The notes under the pieces are model-generated. The model saw only the letters and a list, made by a program, of their open reading frames with translations. It did no database searches and was not told where the DNA came from. Below are positions 60,089 through 64,000 of a stretch of DNA of 64,000 nucleotides, piece by piece. The position numbers were made by a program, and so were the translations under genes. Position 1 is the stretch's first letter, and the number at the start of each line of letters is the position of its first letter. Source of the stretch: Jackrogersella multiformis (Eukaryota; Ascomycota; Sordariomycetes; Xylariales; Hypoxylaceae); contig CADCXD010000005.1 in the NCBI GenBank assembly GCA_902806575.1, positions 1,922,001 to 1,986,000 of the forward strand, written 5' to 3'.

Positions 60089-62520
60089 AGAATTAGTAGA
60101 TAAATGGAAGTATGTAGGTAAACGACATCAGCCAAACGGGTGAGATGGATTGTGTTATCTTACCTAATGTCTCTTAAAATGGTAACCGCGATTCCTTGGC
60201 TCCTGACTCCGTCCCTTAAATGGATCCCCACCAATGAGGTAATAAAACAGTTAGTCGACATGCCTGGTGGCCCTGGCAGCCTGTGGCAGGTGGCCCTAGA
60301 TTCAAAGTCGAACCCAAGCGGGTGGGGAGGGAAAGAACTGAGGTTACTCCGTACTCGGTACATTGCAAGTGCCACCTGGGCATTCAAAATTTTGCGAACC
60401 CTCCTTAAGTTCCTTCTCAACCTTGGAAATGTACATGCCTCGGCAAGGTAGGATACGTACCTAGGTACCTAAGGTACCTGGTCTATGCCTGATATCCATG
60501 TACAAACCTTACGTTTTCTTTAGTACCTAGGTACTAGGTAGGTACCTAAGGTATCCATTATTATGTACTTTAAGTAGGTACCTAAGTAAACCTATCACTG
60601 TCGCTATGCGATCTGAACAATGTACCTTATGTAGGTAATGATTGATCAAAACCCGATAGCCGTTGTTTAAAACCCGACAGCCATTGTTCAAATCCTACCC
60701 CTCCCCCAAAGATGGCTCTCGGTGACTTCGTTATGCACCTAATTCGACATGTAGAGATCAGGGTTTCCTATACAAAGACTACGAACATGCTTTACCTAGG
60801 TAGTATATAAAAGGTAAGAGGTAAGTCATCAAGTTAGAAATTGCTGGAAATACCTAGCATATAATCGATGCTCCTGCTTTGTCTTTTAACCCCCTTTGCC
60901 TATACTAGCTATGCATCTACGAAGCACCCCTGGAACCTTTGTGGCTATTATCAAGCCAATTATATGGGACTACTCCAGACCTTCAACAGGTATACCTGGG
61001 AGGCAACGTCGCTAAAAGCCGAGAATTCTAAGTGTTATAATCGTATCTACTTAAGTAGATACCTAGGTAGGTACTTAAAGCTAAAGAATAGCTCAGGCTT
61101 GTATAAATACTTTTAGATTAGGTCGAAATATTCAGACTTATATACGTATCTTAATATCTTCAAAGAACCTATCATATATATACGTAGGTGCCTAGGTACT
61201 TATGGGGATATTGTGGTTGTTAAATTTTTGAGATTTCAATTCTTTGGTGCGTCCTATACACCCACTTATATACATACCTCACCGTGAGGCTGTCTTCAGG
61301 AACAACCCTATGAGGTACCTAGGTAGTCTTGCATTTAGGTATTAATCAGAACATTTGGCACAGAAGACTCAAAGGACAATATCAGATCTAAGAGCACATA
61401 AGACACTACACTTATAGATTTAACGACCGGGATCGAGGAGGCTAGGGAGATACTATGTACACGAATTCATATATTAGAACGTAAGACATAGAGAAGTGCA
61501 TAACCTCATTAAAATTATCGACTACCCAGGTACTACTAAGCTGCCGACAGAGATGAGGTCTAGACATCTATCTAAAATATTGTTATACCTTTATCAAATG
61601 CGTCGATAGTGACGCTGAACTTGCATATTATATAAGAAGAACAGATCAACAGCTAGCGGTAAGTAACTACTGTACATGTATGTACCTAGGTATGTAAGGT
61701 GACATTGAATGAACGACTCCCTCGTGTAACGTGCTTAATGAATTGCGCGGGTGTAGGTACCTACCTGCCTAGGTAGTGTGCGGTACCTATGTACCTAGGT
61801 GCAAAAGAACCTAAGACCAAAAATCGGGAGTGTCTGCAGACTTGAAAGGTTGGCCAACACGGTGGGGTGTGAGTCTAGAAAAACCGGGTCATTAGCGGAA
61901 CTAGGCGAGTTGACCAGTCGCCAGTCGCAAGGCGAAGGCACCACTTCCAATGTTCCTTCCCCCGTCCACCCGTCCACCCGTTTTGCCCGTCACCATACAA
62001 CCTGACAACTTCACCTTGCGTTCTTTCACCCAACAACATCGAATCTGTCGACCACCTCTCCCCCCAAAATCGATAGCGACGACGACCACTCATCGCGATA
62101 AATTCCTCAGGTGCTCCCGACGCTCATCTACCTCTATCAATCGATTTTTATACGTCAATACGAGTTTGCGGAGGATTTAGGTTGGTGAATGATCGTGGAC
62201 TCGGATTTCTTCAACCAGAACAGCCGGTCGGCGGTTTGGCGCGACTCGCCACAGTGAGATCGATCATCACCATCATCCCACCCGCCAAATACCATCAAAT
62301 CGATAATCGCCCATCGAGCGCATCGTTGTAAATCAATCGATTTATTCTCTGTGATACTTCTTTCGCCCTTCCGTTACGCTACTCCATCACATTCCCACCC
62401 TATCCAGTCATCGTTCCGACGTCGATTTTTTTCTCGTACTCGCTAGGGATTTCTCCCAACTTCTCCACCTCCGAATCACTCCGCGCTTTCTACTCGCGAC
62501 CTATTCACCACCGTTTCTCG

Positions 62521-63781
62521 ATGGCGACCATGTCATTCAATCCACAGACACCCCAGAGTCCTTCTCAATTTTCTCCGAGTACAGGTGATCAGGTGTCGAG
62601 CATGAACAGCTCAATGACCTCAATCACTACTGCTTTGCCTACCGTAAGTCAAGAATTATTAACCATGAATCATATTGTGTTCCCGATTCTATTAAACAGT
62701 ACCGACTTCTCCAAACATCACCCGGGGAATTTTCTCTTGCTAACTTTACTTGGTCGCAGCCGGCACACAGCGTTAATGGGTCAGCCCAAGCAACGGATAT
62801 ATCTCACGACACCACAATGGCCGATTATACGACTAAGCGAAAGAATCCTTTTGACGACGCTGGAGACCATGAGCAAAAGAAGGTCCACCTCGAGAATCGC
62901 CGAGTTGGTATTGAGAACCTACACTTAGATGTTGGTGAAAAGTACCTTCTTCGCAGTACTCGTAAGGCTCCCTTTAGTCTCATACAAGTCACACCTCCAA
63001 CCGTCTTTCTCCCTAGATCGGTGGTTATCCTTAAAAGCGGTGCTTGAATGGGATTTGATACTGTTTGGTTGACACTTCTTCTTATCTAGCTTATCCCGCC
63101 TCGTACCCAAGCCTGTCCGACGACTTGTTCAAGATGTTCGGTTTAACCAACATTGCTGCTGAGGTCGCCCGCACAAAACCTAATGGCGAGAAGAATGCGC
63201 TTCGTAAGACATACAAAGGACAGATTCGATCATTGGGATTTAGCGGTCATTTCGATGCGGTTAGAAAGGACCCTGATGCGCCAGATGGTTTGCAGGCACT
63301 GTCCTTGCTTCCCGAAGACGTGTGGTTTAGTAGGGAGGTAAGCGGCAAGGAGATCGAGAAGGGCTTGTCACAGGTGAATCAGGCGCACTTATCTCGAGCG
63401 GTAACGATGGCTCGCGGCCCGATACCGAAGGCGGTTTGGGACAGTTCCGTCCTTGGCGATTTGGCTCCGAGCAACTTACCAAAGAAAGTTGGCCATGACC
63501 AATCCACGCGACCAACGGCGCCTAGCACCCCAGCTGCATCGGCTCCCGGCATCACTCCGAAGCCTAATAAGCCGTTGACGCCCCAAGTAGACCGTGCCCG
63601 TCGACTCGGCAAGAAGCGAAGTTACCAGGACAGCAGTTTCGAGGGATATGGTGAAGGTTATGGTGACGACGACGCGGGCGGATATTCGACCGGCGATGGA
63701 GATGACAGGTCGAAGTTGAAGAGGAGAAAACAGGTGCATACAGACCATCCGTCTTCTGCAAGCCTCTTCACTGACCGATGA
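62521..63781 (+). CDS. med19/rox3: Mediator complex subunit 19 (Rox3)
   Basis: Three exons (62521-62643, 62760-62961, 63090-63781) with introns of 116 and 128 bp give about 338 residues. The Rox3 domain is clear: KRKNPFDDAGDHEQKK, RVGIENLHLDVGEKYLL, LFKMFGLTNIAAEVAR, NALRKTYKGQIRSLGFSGHF. After it come a Pro/Thr-rich linker, a basic block (RARRLGKKRSY) and an Arg/Lys-rich C-terminus (KLKRRKQ). Med19 is part of the Mediator head/middle interface and links gene-specific activators to RNA polymerase II in the nucleus. A possible donor after KRRKQ (near 63734) could change the last 15 residues. The first ATG follows a long pyrimidine-rich leader. Confidence 0.9.
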
Positions 63782-64000
63782 CAGAACCCCATTGGGAAAT
63801 CTTCCTTCGGTGACGCTGGCGGCCAAAGCCACGGTAGCAAGATAGGAACATGATCCGAAGATACCCAGTCGAGAACGAGACATAGCAGTTTGAGTGGTAG
63901 CTGCAACGGATAGGGCTTTCAGACATCGTGGTCGAACCCATCCTGCCATGCAGTACGCTATAGTCATTTGCATTTCTCATGATTCCAGCATGGCGTAAGG
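63782..64000. other. 3' flank of Med19 gene
   Basis: No coding signal is supported; short minus-strand frames here are shadows. Confidence 0.5.

Larger units (their letters stand above)
59701..62520. other. Long intergenic region with many short repeats
   Basis: 2.8 kb between divergent Cdc34 and Med19 genes. It contains a GAAGTC microsatellite in the Cdc34 leader, a TAGG tetranucleotide run (60067-60088) and many TACCTAGGTA palindromes (60455-60560, 61055-61070, 61315, 61685, 61755-61800). From 61900 to 62520 the sequence is pyrimidine-rich, probably the Med19 leader. No gene is supported. Confidence 0.65.

Noticed and set aside
60140..60451. 103-codon plus-strand frame in the Cdc34-Med19 spacer
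   Set aside because: No family motif, no intron signals, and it lies in a repeat-rich spacer.

Overview
The window is a piece of a filamentous ascomycete genome (Pezizomycotina, most likely Sordariomycetes). The evidence is the short GT-AG introns of about 55-90 bp with CTAAC-type branch sites, a HET-domain incompatibility protein, a Grg1/Ccg1 glucose-repressible gene, an EXPERA-domain sterol isomerase-like gene, a Rox3-type Mediator subunit, and two very AT-rich blocks that look like retrotransposons mutated by RIP (repeat-induced point mutation). I cannot name the genus.

Layout. 1-1734 (-): a HET-domain protein that runs off the left edge. About 2.5-3.4 kb (+): a decayed DUF1996 gene. 4.4-11.4 kb (+): two acidic, probably nuclear genes, a Cdc13/Pot1-type OB-fold protein and an ExoX-C-like protein. 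13.7 kb (+): Grg1. 14.7 kb (+): EBP-like sterol isomerase. 16.05-32.9 kb: a rhodopsin-domain membrane protein gene cut in two by a 15.86-kb nested LTR retrotransposon insertion with perfect CATAT target duplications. 33.5-34.3 kb (-): an NPF-repeat protein. 35.57-42.13 kb: a second copy of the same outer LTR element. 42.6-49.4 kb: three paralogous proteins with a shared double zinc-finger signature; the middle one is broken by a frameshift and by a tRNA-derived SINE. 51.1-63.8 kb: conserved housekeeping genes (Sis1-type DnaJ, a UBA/UIM ubiquitin-binding protein, Cdc34, Mediator Med19/Rox3).

The housekeeping genes lie at both ends, and the repeat-rich, lineage-specific part (about 16-49 kb) lies between them. 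The right-hand block has a ubiquitin theme (Cdc34 and the UIM protein) but shows no operon-like organisation; each gene has its own spacer. Spacers outside the AT islands are full of palindromic TACCTAGGTA-like repeats.

The most notable observations are the two precisely mappable insertions: the nested retroelement in the rhodopsin-domain gene, which leaves the reading frame continuous on both sides, and the SINE in the middle zinc-finger paralog, whose head starts exactly at tRNA position 1 and which is flanked by 14-bp target duplications. I found no CRISPR array, rRNA gene or intact tRNA gene. I see no convincing novel enzyme system; the three-member zinc-finger cluster is the best candidate for an undescribed gene family.
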